Source: Erodium maritimum (taxonomy: Eukaryota; Streptophyta; Magnoliopsida; Geraniales; Geraniaceae). From it: 64,000 nucleotides of DNA. Below, one piece after another: positions 60,629 to 64,000 of the stretch. Where the stretch lies: assembly GCA_963921825.1 (NCBI GenBank), contig OY997589.1, forward strand, positions 75,996,523 through 76,060,522. Direction: 5' to 3'. The notes beneath the pieces were generated by a model. That model was not told where the DNA came from, did not search any database, and saw only the letters and a list, made by a program, of their open reading frames with translations. Positions within the stretch are counted from its first letter, which is position 1. Every line of letters starts with the position of its first letter. The position numbers were made by a program, and so were the translations under genes.

Positions 60629-61110
60629 TTTTTTTTAAACGAGTAGAGAGGTATTGTATTACTGTAGAACATCAACGTTACAGGGTAGGACATAACTGTC
60701 CAGGATTCCAGATATTTGTCCCGATTGACCGTAGTCCATCAGGCGCTCATTGATCCATTAAGGTGGTCTGCTTTGAATCGCATATCTGAACTTAAGAGTT
60801 CCTCTTAACAACATTTCAAAAGAACTAATACTCAAATTCTTAAGACTATCTATCCAAAAATTTATTCTACCTAAAACAGAGTAAAAAGCAGAAAATAATG
60901 CCTTTAGTGCGGATCTCCCGAGACTCCCCGGCAGTAGTAGCCCCGGGTCTGTGGATATAGTCCCCAAAAAGGCCCATCCCACCCCCGCTGTGGGAGCTCA
61001 TTCTCCCCTCGAGGGGTCGTACCCCCCCCCCCCCCCGTCGCATATCCTGGACCTGGTCCAGTCTGGTGGCTTCCTTGTGCTCCTGTGTGCATGACGCTCC
61101 AACGTATGCT
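60629..61110 (-). mobile_element. L1-type LINE (LINE B) 3' part, cut by an LTR element
   Basis: The tail is a T run at 60,629-60,636, and the 3' region is related to LINE A. Its 5' side is lost at 61,111 where a Gypsy-type LTR begins. A 15-base C run (61,022-61,036) lies within it. No reverse transcriptase domain is left. Confidence 0.55.
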
Positions 61111-62119
61111 TGTCACGCCCCAAATCCGGTATTGACCGGACCTGAGACGCGACTTAGTGAATTTTAAATAATAACAATTTAAAAACTAGAAGTTCGATAA
61201 CGGTAAACAAAATAGTTCAAAGGTATTAGAATTTCTGAGTCCTATGCTCATTAAAATACATAAGTCCGAAATAACCGTTCGTCACTACGAAAATAATCAA
61301 TAAGAAAAGACCCGGACCCTCGCTAGCCCCATGCTCTGCGATGTCCTCAACTCCAAGTCATGACCACTACCTGTAGAAAAACACGGTAAAATAGGGGGGT
61401 GAGCTTGACGCTCAGTAGGGAAAACCGTCAAACCACCTTATCTTGAAGTCACCCAAATGCAGTCCCATACTTAAAAAAATATGATAAAGGTTTTAACACA
61501 AAACGACCTTGAACCAAATAAAAGCCAATAACCCTCTTTAAACTCGGATACTCAATGTCCAACTATACCAACACCGATTCATAACCCAATTTAAAGATAA
61601 ACCCCTTTTTAATCCCGACGTTTACCCAACCACCCATACCAGCTCCAGCTCAACACCATCCAATCGCCTAAGGCACACAACGAAAGGAACAATCCAATTC
61701 AGACATCCAATTACGTTTTTAAACTAACTTTTTAACGATTAAAAAGAGGAAATGACAACGAGACATATAATCAACTTAACCAATCTTCACTTTACCCGAC
61801 CATAACTGTCCCGAGATTCCACATCCCAAGCCCCCACACAAACGACTTAAGGACAACCACAAATACGACACTTTAAATTACACGGAAGCCACACACATGA
61901 ATTCACCCAAAGACAAACAAATCGAGTCATTCACGGTCACCCGCAACTCATAACAAAGAAGAACACCCAAAGTCAAAACACAACAGTACTCAGTCAATTC
62001 AAAGCAATTCAAAATGAAATGGCCCGTAGCCATCGCACGGTCTAGGGAGCAACCCTCTCGGCCCGGCGTAACCGCACGCAACTTCCCTAACACAAAGTCA
62101 GGATAGGCGGTCGACCTCA

Positions 62120-62290
62120 TCGCGGACGCAGCGTTTTACCGATCGACGGAAGGCAGGGAAATCGCCTCTTCGCGGCCTCATCTCTCGCGGTGCTCAACAC
62201 AGCGTTTTACCGAGTGCTAGTTGGAAGGTAGGAAAATAACCTCTTCGCAGGACACAACGTTTTACCGACTCCTGGTTGGAAGGTAGGGAA
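62120..62290. repeat. short tandem repeat in the right-edge LTR, 3 copies
   Basis: Units share CGTTTTACCGA, then ...GTTGGAAGGTAGGGAAA and ACCTCTTCGC, at about 60-80 bp spacing. Confidence 0.7.
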
Positions 62291-63384
62291 ACCACCTTTC
62301 TCATGCAACCCAAGTACCACAAACCCAACAATTAATCGAATACGCGCCGAAAGGTACGATACACCTGACGGAAGTACTTCTCTCACACTTTACCGGCCGC
62401 GCATCAACAGAATCGCAATCACACTCACAAACAGGAACACAACCACAAGTAACCACCGTACCATTACCACATTCACGTTCACGTCGGTCTATCACTCATC
62501 TGACCATATCACAACCAAGGGTTCACATCAACACAAACACGGCACACTTGTCCACACATAACAACGACATGTCACACCGAATACAATATGTCTCGACCCT
62601 TAAATTACACTCACAACTGTTCCGTACTGACCATCACTTACCGACACCCTCTCGGACACACTCAATACAACTATCACAGAGCCGTCACAATCACTTTCAC
62701 AACCACAGTCATGTTTCAATAATAACACCGCCAACAGGCACATACCATTACTTACCGATACCACTCTCCACGTGGTTACCCCACCGGCTTAACCGGTATC
62801 CCCAAACATTCCCAACCCCACATATCAAGTAAAATAGGGAAAAACACTCAAATCACTGATCATGTGTTCTCTAGTCACTTCTACTCGTTTTCGTGTTCGT
62901 TATTTATTAACCGTTCAAACATCAAGGCACACACAGATACATTCGGCACACAAGTCCTACGGGCGCTACATGACCCGATTCTACCAGCACAACAATTCCC
63001 AAGACATAAATCATAAATGTTCGCAGTTTGATACGTCAACGCTAGTTGTTCGTTTCCTATATGCATACTAGTTCTTTAGCCGGTTTATTAGGTTTCCCTA
63101 TATGCATACTAGTAAAACCGTAATAAAGCGGATTCGAGGTAATCCCTACCTCTTGAAGAGCCGACCGTTGTGTCTCCTATCTGTTGACGTCCTGGCCCCA
63201 CCGGTCTTTTCCGTGCTCGGGGTAACGTCCTGGTTAAACACAAAAGGGACATATCAGTCCAACCCGTAACGGTCCTCAATTTGATAATTAAATCCAGTCG
63301 TTCGTTTGTCAAAAAGTCCTTTAGAAATCTTGTAAGTTCTTGGTGTTTACCTGATTTTAAATCCAATAATTAATTAAAATCTGT

Positions 63385-63605
63385 TTTGACCCGGCCCGAC
63401 CCGAGTCCGACCCGAACCCAGGCCCAGACCCGGTCCAGACCCAGAACCCGGCCATGACCCGAGCCCGACCCAGACCCGGCTCAGGACCCGGAGTCAAACC
63501 CATCTCAAGATCCGGACTCAGATCCGGTCCAGGCCCAAGACCCAAATCCGATCCAGGTCCAGGTTCTGGCCCGAACCTTGTCCAGGCCCAACTCAAGGCC
63601 CGAGT
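63385..63605. repeat. GC-rich degenerate repeat of GACCCGG/CCCAGGCCC words
   Basis: Short words (GACCCG, CCCAGACCCGG, CCGGTCCAG) recur irregularly. All six frames look open and repetitive (Gly-Pro-rich), so apparent proteins here are artefacts of composition. Confidence 0.7.
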
Positions 63606-64000
63606 TCGTTCTTGGCCCGATCTCAAACTTGCTCTGGTCTGAAGGGGCGGCTAGGGCTCCGGTTGAGGTTCCGGCGACGGCGACGGCGGTTCTTGACGGC
63701 GTGTGGGGTTCCGCGCGGCGAAGTGGCGGCAGGAAGCTCGGGATGGTGTGGGGAAAGTCGCCAGGGTGCCCATGACGTCGTGGGATGGTCGCCCGAGCCA
63801 AAAACGAGCTCCTACGAACAGATCTGACGCCGTAGGAGCAGATCTGGAGCTCGAGCTCCAGCGAACCCCATCTCTGACACGGCTCTGCAAGGTGAGCTCG
63901 AATTCGCCAAGAAACAAGAGGAAAAGAGATGAGGGAGGTGAGGCAGGGTCGGGAGAAGGCTCACTGGTCACGGTTCCCCTCATTTCAGGCACGGCGAGGT

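Larger units (their letters stand above)
61111..64000 (-). mobile_element. Gypsy-type (chromovirus-like) LTR, minus strand, cut by window edge
   Basis: It starts TGTCACGCCCCAAATCCGGT, the exact kind of end (read in reverse, ACCGGATTTGGGGCGTGACA) seen on the Gypsy element at 32-52 kb. A block near 61,395-61,425 matches the reverse of that LTR's CTACTGAGCGTAAGCTCACC. The remainder diverges, so it belongs to a related family. Tandem units (GCGTTTTACCGA...GGAAGGTAGGGAAA, ~62,120-62,290) and a GACCCGG-rich zone (63,385-63,600) take the place of the other family's arrays. The other LTR end is not reached, so the element may be a solo LTR or the start of a whole copy. Fossil. Confidence 0.7.

Noticed and set aside
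63385-63642. Gly/Pro-rich protein gene
   Set aside because: All frames on both strands are open because of the GC-rich word repeats; it sits within an LTR.

Overview
This window is nuclear DNA from a flowering plant, most likely a eudicot. The evidence is a ten-exon plant PP6-type phosphatase gene with GT-AG introns, a second six-exon gene for a chloroplast-targeted protein, a nuclear tRNA-Asp gene, and a large load of plant transposon families: Ty1/Copia, Ty3/Gypsy of the chromodomain (Tekay-like) type, TRIM, L1-type LINEs, hAT, Mutator and PIF/Harbinger. The species cannot be named from the sequence alone.

Layout. 0-6 kb: a short trihelix (Harbinger ORF1-like) reading frame, then the complete gene for the PP6 catalytic subunit (FyPP, 303 aa, plus strand). 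6-19.4 kb: repeat-rich spacer. It holds a degraded Copia LTR; a hAT-like element (8,301-11,274) carrying two younger guests, a Mutator-type MITE and a 1.9-kb L1-type retroposon; TRIM and LINE scraps; a second hAT-like element; a 62-bp minisatellite; a complete-ended TRIM; and a Mutator transposase fragment. 19.4-23.4 kb: a 335-aa plastid membrane protein gene of unknown function (plus) and tRNA-Asp(GUC) (minus). 23.8-30.1 kb: a minus-strand Copia element with matching target duplications and a hairpin-repeat leader. 30.3-31.7 kb: a second non-autonomous L1-type retroposon.

31.9-52.1 kb is one nest. A small TRIM-like element was split by a 19.7-kb Tekay-like Gypsy element (5-bp target duplication visible), and the Gypsy gag was split in turn by an 8.4-kb Copia element. 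The two Copia LTRs are nearly identical over their first ~1.0 kb but clearly diverged over the last ~0.65 kb. 52.1-64 kb: unrecognised spacer, a decayed PIF/Harbinger transposase, a MITE split by a LINE that still shows its ORF1, two further minus-strand LINEs stacked tail to tail with a Mutator-type element inside one of them, and a second Gypsy-type LTR that runs off the right edge.

The host genes do not form a pathway with one another. The window reads as gene islands (0-6 kb and 19-23 kb) separated by layered transposon insertions whose relative order can be read from target-site duplications. I found no convincing new cellular system. The most unusual items are the mosaic Copia LTR pair, the hairpin-repeat leader of the minus-strand Copia, the non-autonomous L1-type retroposons and a 33-base C tract.
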